NCBI GenBank assembly: GCA_900316905.1
Contig: ONET01000040.1
Location: 59,389-108,341, forward strand
Source: an uncultured Treponema sp.
GTDB lineage: Bacteria; Spirochaetota; Spirochaetia; Treponematales; Treponemataceae
DNA length: 48,953 nucleotides
Direction: 5' to 3'
Under the pieces are notes generated by a model. That model did no database searches. It saw only the letters and a program-made list of their open reading frames with translations, and was not told where the DNA came from. Position numbers and translations under genes: made by a program. Shown piece after piece: positions 1 through 8,591 of the stretch. Each line of letters begins with the position of its first letter. Within the stretch, counting starts at the first letter, position 1.

Positions 1-154
1 CAAATTCAAAGTTGCGGTTCTTTTCGTCGGACTCGCTGCGGTGGCCTTGAAAGGCTCCGCAGTCAATCATGTACGAGCGTCCGTCAACTTCCAATATGTG
101 TTTGCTGCCAGTAACTTCCTCGGCGGCGCCGAGTGAATAAAGTTTAATCGCCAT
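1..154 (-). CDS. Beta-CASP/metallo-beta-lactamase fold RNase (N-terminal fragment)
   Basis: Only the first 51 codons are present; the gene continues past the left edge. The peptide opens [19 protein letters not shown] and continues through a strand ending in MIDCGAFQG. This matches the first strands of the metallo-beta-lactamase fold in the YSH1/RNase J-like beta-CASP RNA exonuclease group, where the G-A-A-x-x-V-T-G-S segment is typical. The metal-binding HxHxDH motif would lie beyond the edge, so activity cannot be checked. The start ATG (152-154) follows a good promoter closely. The family assignment is fairly secure; the exact substrate is unknown. Confidence 0.75.
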   Translation of the reverse strand, partial: MAIKLYSLGAAEEVTGSKHILEVDGRSYMIDCGAFQGHRSESDEKNRNFEF

Positions 155-162
155 ATTCCTAC

Positions 163-191
163 ATTATACTACAAAAATGACGATTTTGCAA
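163..191 (-). promoter_or_regulatory. Sigma-70 type promoter of the MBL-fold RNase gene
   Basis: Read on the minus strand, TTGCAA (186-191) is separated by 17 nt from a perfect TATAAT (163-168), which lies 8 nt before the ATG. The predicted leader is therefore extremely short. Confidence 0.6.
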
Positions 192-193
192 AC

Positions 194-221
194 AAAAAAA
201 CGGAAGCGTCCAATCGGACGC
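194..221 (-). terminator. Intrinsic terminator after tonB
   Basis: On the minus strand a 6-bp GC-rich stem with a 4-nt loop (206-221) is followed a few bases later by a run of seven T (complement of 194-200). It lies about 55 nt downstream of the tonB stop and would end the receptor-exb-tonB transcript. Confidence 0.6.
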
Positions 222-275
222 GGTGACCCCGTTCGAAACATCTATTGTGGTCTTGCCAGCAAAGACACGAGCGGA

Positions 276-860
276 CTAGTTCAGCGTGAATTTTATCGGG
301 TACCTGTAGCGGACGGCGACGTTCTTTCCGTTGGCGTTGGCGGGAACGCAGACGATTCCCTTAAGCGCGGCCACAGCGGCCTCGGCAAATCCGTGGCCGG
401 GGTCCTTCAAGACCTTGATGTTTTTTATCGCGCCCTTGCTGTCGATGAAAAGCTCTAGGTAAACGACGGCCTCGATTCCCTGGCGCAGGGCCATCGGCGG
501 GTATTCGATTTTTGAAAGCACTTCGCGGATAGGAATCACAGGCACGGTGGAAATTTTATGCTGGGGCAAAAAGGCGCTTTCGTCAAAGTCCTTGACTTTT
601 TTTTCTGTTTCAAGAACGCGCTCCGAGGCCTTGGGCTGCTGGACGACAATCTCGTCGCTTTGCGGCTCCTTGGGCTGAACGTATTCCTGCACGTCAACCA
701 GTTTAAAGACGTCGGCTTGGCTAAAGTCAACGGTCTCTATTTCGTCTTCCTTTTGCTTTACGCTGAACAAGCATATCGCGGCCACATGGACAAGAAGCGC
801 GAAAGCAAAAATTGCGAGCCGCCAGATTCCTGAATGTCTTGAGATTTTTTCTGAACTCAT
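276..860 (-). CDS. tonB: TonB family energy transducer
   Basis: This 194-residue protein has a short cytoplasmic N-terminus, one membrane anchor (about residues 11-33, WRLAIFAFALLVHVAAICLF), a charged Glu/Pro/Gln/Lys-rich periplasmic linker and a C-terminal TonB domain. The domain shows the usual YPPMALRQGIE segment and ends in a YRYPIKFTLN strand. TonB passes ExbBD proton-motive energy to outer-membrane receptors. The start at 860 (MSSEKIS) was chosen because it sits just after the exbD stop; a longer reading would overlap exbD. It is the last gene of the receptor-exbB-exbD-exbD-tonB block and is probably dedicated to the receptor at 2353-4881. Confidence 0.9.
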   Translation of the reverse strand: MSSEKISRHSGIWRLAIFAFALLVHVAAICLFSVKQKEDEIETVDFSQADVFKLVDVQEYVQPKEPQSDEIVVQQPKASERVLETEKKVKDFDESAFLPQHKISTVPVIPIREVLSKIEYPPMALRQGIEAVVYLELFIDSKGAIKNIKVLKDPGHGFAEAAVAALKGIVCVPANANGKNVAVRYRYPIKFTLN

Positions 861-861
861 T

Positions 862-1263
862 TTACTTTTCCTTTGCCACAAAGCTTACGACGCGGTGCTG
901 CAAGCTCTGCAAAATCGAAGTCACGCCGTTGATGTATTTGTAGGGCGTGTCCTTGTCGGCGATGATGTGGATTCTGACGTTGGGATTGTTGGCGATGGCG
1001 CCGACAATCGCTTTTTCCAAAGCGGCCGCGTCCAAAATATTTCCGTCGGCTGAAACGACCCCGTTGCTTTGAACCCATATCTCAAAATTTTCGTCGGCTT
1101 GCGTCCGTTCCAAAACCGCGCTTTCGGAATAGTTTATCTTTTCCTCGTAGCGCTGGTTCATCAAGGAAATCAGCATTATGAAAATCAAAAGCAAAAATCC
1201 TATGTCGGACATTGACGAAGTTGCCACGCTAGGCTTTCTTCTTTTTGTCTTTCTTTCAATCAT
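862..1263 (-). CDS. exbD: Biopolymer transport protein ExbD (second copy)
   Basis: This 133-residue ExbD/TolR-family protein has a basic cytoplasmic N-terminus, then the single transmembrane helix with the proton-handling Asp at its start (SMSDIGFLLLIFIMLISL). A periplasmic domain follows, containing the strand-rich VRIHIIADKDTPYKYINGV segment typical of the family. ExbD forms the stator with ExbB. It lies 9 nt after the first exbD copy and ends one base before the tonB start. Two different exbD genes in a row are seen in several Gram-negative phyla; the two may form a mixed dimer (inference). Confidence 0.9.
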   Translation of the reverse strand: MIERKTKRRKPSVATSSMSDIGFLLLIFIMLISLMNQRYEEKINYSESAVLERTQADENFEIWVQSNGVVSADGNILDAAALEKAIVGAIANNPNVRIHIIADKDTPYKYINGVTSILQSLQHRVVSFVAKEK

Positions 1264-1272
1264 AAATTTTTC

Positions 1273-1671
1273 TCACTTCATCCTGAATGAAAAATTTTCC
1301 ACCTTAAGCTTTCTTATGGCGGCGACAACATCAATCACATTTTGGTAATGCGTCTCCGGATTTATCGTAAGCAAAAAGGTCATGTTGGGCTGCGCCTTTA
1401 GCTTGTCGCTGATTTTTTTGGACAAGGCTTCCAACTTGATTTCCTGCCCGTCAAGAAAGAGAGCGCCGTTTTGGTCCAGGTCGCATTTAAGGATGTCGTT
1501 TGTGTTGACCACTATCGGCTTTTCCTTTGACGGAAGGTTCAGCAAAAAGCCCTTGTTGACGTTAAAGCCCGCGATTACGATAAAGAATATTATCAGCAAA
1601 AAGGACAAGTCGTTCAAAGCGCCTGAGCTGCTGGAATCTTCGACGTTGCGGCGCGGAGGTCTTTTAATCAT
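1273..1671 (-). CDS. exbD: Biopolymer transport protein ExbD (first copy)
   Basis: This 132-residue ExbD-family protein has the N-terminal pattern MIKRPPRRNVEDSSSSGALN followed by DLSFLLIIFFIVIAG, in which the Asp at the membrane boundary is the family's proton-path residue. The periplasmic part includes TFLLTINPETHYQNVIDVV. Its start overlaps the exbB stop by 4 nt (ATGA type), so translation is coupled. It differs clearly from the downstream copy, so this is not a recent duplication. Likely partner: ExbB at 1668-2288. Confidence 0.9.
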   Translation of the reverse strand: MIKRPPRRNVEDSSSSGALNDLSFLLIIFFIVIAGFNVNKGFLLNLPSKEKPIVVNTNDILKCDLDQNGALFLDGQEIKLEALSKKISDKLKAQPNMTFLLTINPETHYQNVIDVVAAIRKLKVENFSFRMK

Positions 1672-2288
1672 ATCAGCTCCGGAATCAAGTCGTCGATGGC
1701 TTTTGACGCTTCGGCGGAAAATGAGTCAACGCGCTGGATCAAAAGGTTGTAGGCCACAAGCGCGGTGATGGCGATTATCAAGCCAAAGACCGTTGTGATG
1801 AGCGCTTCGTAAATTCCTCCGGCAACAAGCTGCGCGTTTACGTCTGTCGCTTCGGCGATGGAACGGAAGGCGCCGATCATTCCCGACACCGTTCCCAAAA
1901 AGCCGGTAAGGGGCGCCAGCGAAGAAAGCGCTGTAAGATAGTTGAAGCCGCTTTCCATTCTGCGAAGGCGTTCCTGCGCCTCGCTTTCGGCGGCGCGCTC
2001 CATGCGGTTTTCGCCGTACTTGGCGTTTTCCAAAAGCGCCAAAAGAATTGACGCGATTGTTTGGTTTCGCTGGCAACCGCGCAAAAAGTTCACGGCCTCG
2101 TCCTTTTTTCCTTCCTGCAAAAACGATTTTATTTTGTCGGTGATGGGGCGCGCCTTGCAGTTGTGCCAGTAAAGGTAGACGCAGCGCTCTATGACAATCG
2201 CGAGCGTGGCTACAGAAAAGGCCAAGAGCACCCACATGAAGGGTCCGCCAAGCTTGAACAATTCGATTAAACTAAATCCGTTTTCCAT
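1668..2288 (-). CDS. exbB: MotA/TolQ/ExbB proton channel family protein
   Basis: This 206-residue protein has three membrane segments: one near residues 15-35 (GGPFMWVLLAFSVATLAIVI) and two in the C-terminal half. The latter lie around LTALSSLAPLTGFLGTVSGM and YEALITTVFGLIIAITALVA, the classic ExbB/TolQ signature with its conserved Thr and Gly-rich turn. It drives ExbD/TonB with proton-motive force. The start at 2288 is preceded by an AGGAGG ribosome site; upstream in-frame codons run into the receptor gene and are rejected. It is the first gene after the TonB-dependent receptor. Confidence 0.92.
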   Translation of the reverse strand: MENGFSLIELFKLGGPFMWVLLAFSVATLAIVIERCVYLYWHNCKARPITDKIKSFLQEGKKDEAVNFLRGCQRNQTIASILLALLENAKYGENRMERAAESEAQERLRRMESGFNYLTALSSLAPLTGFLGTVSGMIGAFRSIAEATDVNAQLVAGGIYEALITTVFGLIIAITALVAYNLLIQRVDSFSAEASKAIDDLIPELI

Positions 2289-2352
2289 TTTTCTTTTTCC
2301 TCCTAATATTTTGCGGCTTGCGATTTTTGACTTGCCGCCGCTTGCATTGTAG

Positions 2353-4881
2353 CTAGAACTTTGCCTTGATTCCGATTGACGGAATAGGAACTCCGATGGA
2401 GAAGTCAGCCGACTCTCTTTTGTCGCTTGGCTCTCCGGTGTATTGGTTGAACGACTTTTCAGCCTTTGGCGTGTAAAGGTTGACAAAAATGTCCTGCAAG
2501 GCAAAGTAGAACTCCCAAGCGCACTTGTCGTTGTGTGTCTTCCATTGATAAGAAATTCTCAAGTCAACAGGGCAGGAAATCTGCGTTCTCAAAGTGTCGC
2601 TGTATATCGACGAGCGCGAGTAGCGCTGGACAACAGTTCCGTCGTCCATGACAGCGGCGTAGCAAGACACGGCTTCTGTTTCTTTCTTTGGCGCGCCGGT
2701 GGCGAGCGTTCCTTTTACGGTGAATGTCCAGCCCTTTCCAAAATGCCAGTTGCTCACGACGTTCAACGTGTGGAAGCGGTGGTAGTTTGGATAGAACCAT
2801 TCGTCAAGCGGAGCGTTGGACATTGTCTCAACATAATCATCTTTTCCCAATGTTGTGGGATTCTTTAAGCGCGAGTAAACGAATGAGTATGAAAGGTAGC
2901 CGTCCCATTTTCCGCCGGCTTTCTTTTCTATCATCGCGTCCACGCCAAAGACATGGCCTTTTCCGTTGTCCTTAAAGAACATGTTGGAATCCTTGTATCC
3001 GCTGGCCGCCGTTGTGACATTGTAGCTGTAGATTCTTGACAAGTAATGCTTGTAGTAAGTTTCCAGCTTAAAGTTCCAGCCGTTGGTCAAATTTGCGTTG
3101 GCTCCAAGCACGGCAAAAATAGCGCGGTTGGCGCGCATGTCAAAGTCTTTTGGACCCATGCCCTTTGTGATTAGCATGATTTCGCGCGGCGTTGAGGTGA
3201 ACAAGCCTGTGCCGGCGGTGAATGACGCTTTGTCAAGCAAGCCGTTGTCTTTGAACGGCGTAAAGGTGATTGACGCGCGGGGGCAAACGTCTGGAATCAA
3301 GTTAAGGGTAAAGTCGTTGTTCGTGTTGAACAAGGTGGTGTATTCAAACCTTAGGCCAAGTTCCGTTTGAATCAAGTCCTTTTCCTTTCCGTAATTCCAA
3401 GAGGCGTAGGCGGCGTTTCCCAAAATGTTGTTGCCGTTGGTCGAGCTGTCCCATTTTGTTTTTTTGAACAAGCGGGCGTCTCCGCTTCCAATGTCCACAT
3501 AGAAATTTTGGAATTCGTTTGTGTCGGCGGCGCTCATACATTCGTCGATTCCAAATCCAAGGCGGTTCTTTTCGGAAAGTTGAATTTCCGTGTCAAACCT
3601 TCCGGCAAGCAAGTGGTTGGTGATTTTTTCCTTGTACTCGTTTTCCAAATTTGACAAGTTGTAGAAGCCGCCGTAGTTTACGCTTGGAAATCGTTGGTGG
3701 TATTTGTTCACAAAATCCGGGTTGTAAAAAACTATTCCGTTGTCGGAACTCTTCATCTTCATGTCTTCGAACATTCCGTTGTAGGAAAGCGAGCCCCGGA
3801 AAAGCAGCTTGTCGCTGGCCAAATACTTTACGCTGACGCCGGCCAGCGCTTGGTAAATGTCGTAGTCCATTTTTCCGTTTGACTTTACAAAGCCTTTTGT
3901 TTCCGTTTGATCAACGGAAAGGCCGTCGCTTCCAAAAAAACCGGTGACCGCGATGTCAAGCTCGGGCTTTGGCTGGAAGTTTGTCTTAAAGAAAAGGTCG
4001 CGGACATAAGGCGGCCGCTTTAACATTTCCAAGCCGCTGGCCCCCGTGGCCTTGTACAAAGCGATGAAAGGCTCAAGGTAAGTGAGGTGGGCGCCCAAAA
4101 GCATTCCTCCGACTTTTTTGCCAAAAGGAATTTGCGCGAAGGCGTCGGCGCTTGTTGTTGAGATGCCCACGTTCATGTGGAAATTTTCAAAGTCGGGCTT
4201 TATTGTGGTCGCTTCGAGAATTCCGCTGGAAGCTCTTCCGTACTTGGCGGAAAAAATTCCGTTTGAAAGCTTTATGCTTTCAACCATAGCGGGATTGAAG
4301 ATTGAAATTCCGCCGCCCCAGTGCCAGGGGTAAATTGTGTACATTCCGTCAAGCAAGCAAGAAAGCTCTCTTGGCTCGCCGCCTCGGATTGACGGCTCAG
4401 TTCCCCACGCGCCGCTGTACGAAACGCCCGGCAAGGTTCTTACCGAAGCCATGCAGTCTTCCATGATTCCCATGTTGGCGGTGGAATGCATTTGCTCTTT
4501 TGACATTACGGTCGAAACGCCGGTTTTTTCTTCCGCTCCGTCGGGGGAGGCGCGGTTGACGACCAGCGCCTGTCCTTCGATGACATCCGTGATGGACATC
4601 GCGATTTGAAGCTCTTGGCTTGCGGAAGAAAATTTTACTGACGCGCTTTGATAGCCCGCCAGCGCCGCTTCGACAGTTCCGCTTGAAAGATTGTCGGGAA
4701 TGACGATGACGGCCGTTCCGTTTTCGTCTGTCTGCGCGCTTGCCGAAGGATTGGCCTTCACGCTAAGCTTTACGCCTTCAAGCGGGATTTCTAGTTCTTT
4801 GTCAACTACTGAGACTTTTAGTTCGCCGGCAAAAAGCAACGCGGGCGCAAAAGCCAAAAGAATGGACAGAAACTTTTTCAT
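2353..4881 (-). CDS. TonB-dependent outer-membrane receptor with N-terminal carboxypeptidase-regulatory-like domain
   Basis: This 842-residue protein starts with a signal peptide (MKKFLSILLAFAPALLFAG). A roughly 80-residue Ig-like carboxypeptidase-regulatory domain follows, with VVDKELEIPLEGVKLSV and DENGTAVIVIPDN. Then come a plug domain (around MHSTANMGIMEDCMASVRTL and SIRGGEPRELSCLLDGMY) and a long beta-barrel ending in an aromatic residue (GIGIKAKF-like C-terminus). It should import a scarce ligand, or act as a transducer, powered by ExbBD-TonB encoded just downstream. The ligand cannot be read from the sequence; iron or a nutrient polymer are both possible. It has its own ECF-type promoter identical in core elements to that of the sigma gene at 8074-8571. 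Confidence 0.88.
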   Translation of the reverse strand: MKKFLSILLAFAPALLFAGELKVSVVDKELEIPLEGVKLSVKANPSASAQTDENGTAVIVIPDNLSSGTVEAALAGYQSASVKFSSASQELQIAMSITDVIEGQALVVNRASPDGAEEKTGVSTVMSKEQMHSTANMGIMEDCMASVRTLPGVSYSGAWGTEPSIRGGEPRELSCLLDGMYTIYPWHWGGGISIFNPAMVESIKLSNGIFSAKYGRASSGILEATTIKPDFENFHMNVGISTTSADAFAQIPFGKKVGGMLLGAHLTYLEPFIALYKATGASGLEMLKRPPYVRDLFFKTNFQPKPELDIAVTGFFGSDGLSVDQTETKGFVKSNGKMDYDIYQALAGVSVKYLASDKLLFRGSLSYNGMFEDMKMKSSDNGIVFYNPDFVNKYHQRFPSVNYGGFYNLSNLENEYKEKITNHLLAGRFDTEIQLSEKNRLGFGIDECMSAADTNEFQNFYVDIGSGDARLFKKTKWDSSTNGNNILGNAAYASWNYGKEKDLIQTELGLRFEYTTLFNTNNDFTLNLIPDVCPRASITFTPFKDNGLLDKASFTAGTGLFTSTPREIMLITKGMGPKDFDMRANRAIFAVLGANANLTNGWNFKLETYYKHYLSRIYSYNVTTAASGYKDSNMFFKDNGKGHVFGVDAMIEKKAGGKWDGYLSYSFVYSRLKNPTTLGKDDYVETMSNAPLDEWFYPNYHRFHTLNVVSNWHFGKGWTFTVKGTLATGAPKKETEAVSCYAAVMDDGTVVQRYSRSSIYSDTLRTQISCPVDLRISYQWKTHNDKCAWEFYFALQDIFVNLYTPKAEKSFNQYTGEPSDKRESADFSIGVPIPSIGIKAKF

Positions 4882-4899
4882 TTTAACAACCTCGTTGTC

Positions 4900-4931
4900 T
4901 ATTAGACAACTGGGGCCGTTAAAACTGTCAC
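4900..4931 (-). promoter_or_regulatory. ECF-type promoter of the TonB-dependent receptor operon
   Basis: Minus strand: GTGACAGTTTT (4921-4931), an 11-nt spacer, then TTGTCTAATA (4900-4909). The same two blocks with the same spacing stand before the ECF sigma gene (8592-8623). Conserved blocks around an unrelated spacer are the expected sign of an autoregulating ECF sigma factor. Here the -10 block is also half of a perfect palindrome, GTTGTCTAATAGACAAC, absent from the sigma promoter. Confidence 0.72.
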
Positions 4932-4948
4932 TTAAAATTTATTTTTTT

Positions 4949-7237
4949 TTAATTTGCCGAAAACTTTATTCCAAAGTCAAATTCGGGGTAAAGGGTTGAG
5001 CTGCCCGCGTTTATGACCATGTTTCTTTTGTGGCCGATGAAGGCCTTGCTGTTTTCGCTTGTTTCAAGCGCCATCGAAAAGCCGGCGAAAATGTTCAAGT
5101 GCTTGATTGGAGTGAAACCCACGGCGACGCGCGCCGATGGATAGGCCATTGTCGTAACTTTTTTCTTGGCGTCAGGTTCCGACATGTTCACTATGAACAC
5201 TTCGTTGATCATGGCCTCTATGTCAAAGTTGAATTTCCACACTTCGATGCGGCTTCCCAAGCCAAAGAAAGCCGTCGCGTTTTTTGTGTTTGTCTTTGCG
5301 TCGTGGTTGTTGGGATTGATGTAGGCGCCCAAAACTGTGTACAAATGTTTGTTTCCGCTGTTCAAGGCCAAGCGGACTTTTTCGTCGGTGGTGTAGGAGG
5401 CTCCAAATTCAAAAACGCCGTTTCGCGAATAGTTTATCAAGCCAAGTTGGAACGAAGCGTTGCCCTTGCAAAAGTTGAACAAGCCGACTTGAACGCCCTT
5501 TATGTCGCCCAAGGCGATGTTGGCGATCGCCGAGCCTTGAACGCCGCAAATGTTTCCGCACGCGACGTTTGCTATTGCCGAGCCTTGAACGCCGGTCACG
5601 TTGCCCAAAGCGAAGTTTGTGATGCCAGCGCCTTGAATGCCTGTCACGTCGCCAAGCGCGGCGTTCGCGATTCCGGCGCCTTGGAGTCCAGTCACGGTCT
5701 CGGCCGCGTTCGCGATTCCGGCGCCCTGAATTCCCGTAATGGCTTGGGCGATGTTGGCGATTCCCGCGCCTTGGACGCCTTCAATGTTTTGGCCAAAGTT
5801 AATGATTCCCGCCGCTTGGCCGCCGGTCAAGTCTTGGGTCAAGTTGAAGATTCCCGCCGCTTGGCCGCCGGTCATCTTTTCCGACATGTTGAAAATTCCC
5901 GCGACTTGGGCTCCGTTTACGTTTCGCGCCATGTTGTAAATGTATCCGATTTGGGCGCCGTTCAATATCGTGGTCTCGTTTCCGCACAAAGAAAACATCG
6001 GGCCGTTCACTTCGTACAAGCAGGAACGGATCAAGGCCAACGAAATTCGCGCGGAGATTGTTTCTCCGGGAACTTTGTCAATTTCATTGTTGACAAAAGA
6101 AAAAATAAAGGGAATTTCCACCGGCTGGAAATCTTGGGCCGCTTCTTGGCTCGCGCTTTCTTGCGCTTCCGGCTCGTCGCCGCGGCTTCTTGTTTCGGCG
6201 CGCGCGATTGGAGAAAGGTTTGCGGTCGCGAGTGTGTAGCTTTTTTGCGGAGACAGCATGAAGTTTCCTTGCAGCGTCGCGCGCTCCCCGATTACTGTAA
6301 CGCCGTATTGGCCTTCTTCAAGCGCGAGGTAAACCGGCGCAAGGGAGCTTTTGTTCACTTCTGAAACGAGCTTTCCGTTTTTGTCGCGGACGATGACGCG
6401 GCCCTCAAGCTCGCGCGAAATGGTCAAGACGCAGTCCGCCGCGGAAATGTCGGAAAGAACCAAGTCGCCGGAGCCGACCAAGGTTATGTTGTAATTTGGG
6501 TGCTGGGGGTCGGCGGTGTTTTCTGTCTTGGAAAGAGTTTCGTTGAAGGCGTAGGAGTACAATTCGTTGAGCGTCACTTTTTTGTCGCCGGAACTGTCCG
6601 CCGCGCCGCGCAGTCCGTTTATCATCGCGTTGGTGAAAAACGACGAGCCGATTTCGTCAGATTCCTGCGAGGCTTCCTGCGAGGAGCTTGAGGAAAGGTA
6701 GGCGTGTCCTTTTACCACCGAAGAGTCGTCGACCAAAAAAGGCTTTTGCTTTGAGCCGCCCTTTGTGCGTATGAAGTTCCCCGAATAGCATGAGTCGAGT
6801 ATGACAACGTGAACGTCGCTTGGAACGTTTGTGATCGACGCCTTTAGCGAGGAGTAGTCGTACTTTGACTTTCCCAAAATCAACGAGCTTTCGTCTGAGT
6901 GGCCTGAATAGTAAAAGACAAATTCCGAGCGCTTTGCGTCCTTGTTGTTTTTTTGCATCAAGCCTGAAATTATTTCAAAGGCGTTGTCAACGTCTTCTTT
7001 TGACGGGTCAAGAAGAAGTATGCCGTTGGATTTTGAAATGCCGCCGATTTCCGTCATGATTTTTTGGAAGGCTATCGCGTCAGTTCCGGCATATAATAGC
7101 CGCTCTTGGTTTTTTCCGCCGTTGTTTGAGCCAATGTAAAGGCCGTAGCGCTCAACGCCGGCGCTTTGATTTTGCGCCGCCAAAGCCGCCGTTAAAAAAA
7201 CGCTTGCCGCGAGCGAAAGAAAAATTTTTTTTGTCAT
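4949..7237 (-). CDS. Secreted caspase-like (C14) protein with tandem surface repeats and C-terminal barrel-like region
   Basis: This 762-residue protein has a signal peptide (MTKKIFLSLAASVFLTAALA). A caspase/metacaspase-type peptidase domain (about 30-270) follows, with the catalytic dyad visible as His113 in YYSGHSDES and Cys150 in VILDSCYSGNF. A probable Ig-like region and a linker come next. Ten full units and one partial unit of a G-x-Q-x-(A/S)-G-I-x-N repeat span roughly bases 5480-5975, resembling the LA_2272-type surface repeats of leptospires. The C-terminal 170 residues end in FDFGIKFSAN and look barrel-like. The signal peptide puts the peptidase outside the cytoplasm. It follows the anti-sigma-like gene closely, so it probably belongs to the sigma operon. 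An alternative start 15 nt upstream (ATG at 7252) is possible. Targets are unknown. Confidence 0.8.
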   Translation of the reverse strand: MTKKIFLSLAASVFLTAALAAQNQSAGVERYGLYIGSNNGGKNQERLLYAGTDAIAFQKIMTEIGGISKSNGILLLDPSKEDVDNAFEIISGLMQKNNKDAKRSEFVFYYSGHSDESSLILGKSKYDYSSLKASITNVPSDVHVVILDSCYSGNFIRTKGGSKQKPFLVDDSSVVKGHAYLSSSSSQEASQESDEIGSSFFTNAMINGLRGAADSSGDKKVTLNELYSYAFNETLSKTENTADPQHPNYNITLVGSGDLVLSDISAADCVLTISRELEGRVIVRDKNGKLVSEVNKSSLAPVYLALEEGQYGVTVIGERATLQGNFMLSPQKSYTLATANLSPIARAETRSRGDEPEAQESASQEAAQDFQPVEIPFIFSFVNNEIDKVPGETISARISLALIRSCLYEVNGPMFSLCGNETTILNGAQIGYIYNMARNVNGAQVAGIFNMSEKMTGGQAAGIFNLTQDLTGGQAAGIINFGQNIEGVQGAGIANIAQAITGIQGAGIANAAETVTGLQGAGIANAALGDVTGIQGAGITNFALGNVTGVQGSAIANVACGNICGVQGSAIANIALGDIKGVQVGLFNFCKGNASFQLGLINYSRNGVFEFGASYTTDEKVRLALNSGNKHLYTVLGAYINPNNHDAKTNTKNATAFFGLGSRIEVWKFNFDIEAMINEVFIVNMSEPDAKKKVTTMAYPSARVAVGFTPIKHLNIFAGFSMALETSENSKAFIGHKRNMVINAGSSTLYPEFDFGIKFSAN

Positions 7238-7256
7238 AACATTCTTCACCATAAAA

Positions 7257-8063
7257 TTATTTCTTGTTCAATGTAAAAATAGCGCCGTCGCAATCTTTAG
7301 GCAAGTATGAGCCTTGCTTTAAGAAATCGACGCTAAGCTTGTTTTTGTCCAAGCTTTCAATGCTGGAAAAATCGAACGGAGATTTTGAAGCGACAAATAT
7401 GAAACATTCGTATTTTGGCGCGTCGTCCAATTCGTAGGCGAAAGAAAGCGGAACTTCCTCACCTGTTTTTTCAAGCTTTTGCGCTTGCCAAGACGCGTCC
7501 GGAAAATGGCGGGTTATGTTTCCGTTTCCGTCAACGCTGAAAATAACGCCGTAGTTGTAGGAGCCAGGCGTGTATGTGATTTGAACCAAATCGTTTTCCT
7601 TTGCGCTGTCTCCGTTCTTTAGTTGAACGGCCTGTTGTCCATCCTGCCTGTAAAGGCGAATTTGGTGATGTCCGCTTCCTTTAAGCCTGGTCGCCGCCGC
7701 GCCGCCAAGGCCTTTGATTGAGTTGGCCAATATGGGCGCGAAGAAGGCCAGCGCTAGGACAGCCGCGGCTGAAAAAGCGATTCTGTTTATCGTAGTGTAA
7801 AAGTTCTTTGGCTTTTTGCCCATTCTTACGATGTTTGCAGAGCCCTTGTTTGGGGCGCGCCGGCCTGTTTGCTTTGGCGCGTTCATGGCGGCGCTTGCAA
7901 GCTCGGCAAAGCGGCTGGCCGGATATGCGGAAAGAATTTCTTGGTTGGATTTGCGCAAGCCGTCAAGGGCGCTTTCCAATTCTTCCTTTCCATATTTTGA
8001 GTAATAGTCTTTGGCGTCTTTTTCGCCAAGTAGAATTTCTTCCAGCAATAATTGCGGTATCAT
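7257..8063 (-). CDS. Probable anti-sigma / membrane-spanning regulator with DUF4384-like exterior domain
   Basis: This 268-residue protein has about 90 cytoplasmic residues, one transmembrane helix (about 93-115, IAFSAAAVLALAFFAPILA) and an exterior domain. The exterior part holds IRLYRQDGQQAVQLKNGD and a NGNITRHFPDA strand; this region resembles DUF4384-type domains often linked to caspase-like proteins. No zinc-binding HxxxCxxC anti-sigma motif is seen in the N-terminus. The gene overlaps nothing but starts 10 nt after the ECF sigma stop behind an AAGGGGG ribosome site, the usual place of a cognate anti-sigma factor. The role is inferred from position and topology, not from a recognised anti-sigma domain. 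Confidence 0.6.
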   Translation of the reverse strand: MIPQLLLEEILLGEKDAKDYYSKYGKEELESALDGLRKSNQEILSAYPASRFAELASAAMNAPKQTGRRAPNKGSANIVRMGKKPKNFYTTINRIAFSAAAVLALAFFAPILANSIKGLGGAAATRLKGSGHHQIRLYRQDGQQAVQLKNGDSAKENDLVQITYTPGSYNYGVIFSVDGNGNITRHFPDASWQAQKLEKTGEEVPLSFAYELDDAPKYECFIFVASKSPFDFSSIESLDKNKLSVDFLKQGSYLPKDCDGAIFTLNKK

Positions 8064-8073
8064 GCTCGCCCCC

Positions 8074-8571
8074 TTATAAGCTTCCAATGAATTTTCGGGA
8101 ATGTTTTTGCAATTCCCTGATTCGCTTTCTTACGCCTGAAAGCGACATTCCGATTTCTTCCGCCGTTTCTTCCAGCGTCAGTCCGTCAACAAAGTGGAGC
8201 GTCGCTATCAAGGCGTCCTTTTTGTCCCGCGATTTAAAAATCTCTTCAAGGATTGCCGTCGCTTCGACTTTTTGAATGTCGCGTTCAGAAAAGTCGTCGG
8301 CCATCGTCTGGGCGATTGTTTCAAAGTCCGGGCCGGAGCGAACTTTGTCAGCCTTAATTTTGTTAAGGCAAACATGCGTCGCCGTCACATAAAAAAGGCT
8401 CGCGCAAGCGGACTTTATTTTTTTCTTGTTTTCCATCACTCGCAAAAAAACATCCTGCATCGCGTCCAGCGCCTTCTCTTCGTCCTTTAAGATGGCCCGG
8501 CAGCGCCTTAAGACCATCGGAGCGTATTTTTGATAGAGTTCGGAAAAATCGTAATCGTTTTGAGCGCCCAT
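8074..8571 (-). CDS. ECF-family RNA polymerase sigma factor
   Basis: This 165-residue protein has a sigma-2 region (about 10-75: FSELYQKYAPMVLRRCRAIL, then ALDAMQDVFLRVMEN) and a sigma-4 helix-turn-helix (about 110-160: GLTLEETAEEIGMSLSGVRKR). It lacks sigma-1 and sigma-3, as expected for ECF factors. It should direct polymerase to GTGACAGTTTT-N11-TTGTCTAATA promoters, found before itself and before the receptor gene, so it is likely autoregulated. An upstream ATG at 8601 is rejected because it falls inside the predicted -10 element; the start at 8571 (MGAQND) was used. The genes downstream are its probable regulator and a secreted caspase-like protein. Confidence 0.88.
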   Translation of the reverse strand: MGAQNDYDFSELYQKYAPMVLRRCRAILKDEEKALDAMQDVFLRVMENKKKIKSACASLFYVTATHVCLNKIKADKVRSGPDFETIAQTMADDFSERDIQKVEATAILEEIFKSRDKKDALIATLHFVDGLTLEETAEEIGMSLSGVRKRIRELQKHSRKFIGSL

Positions 8572-8591
8572 TGTTCTCAACTCCGTCTTAG

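Noticed and set aside
177..458. Open frame on the plus strand between the RNase and tonB
   Set aside because: It covers the tonB terminator and the 3' end of tonB, with no start signals.
5030..6364. Long open frame on the plus strand opposite the caspase-like gene
   Set aside because: It mirrors the repeat region, has no ribosome site and no recognisable domain. Its apparent repeats follow from the repeats on the other strand.
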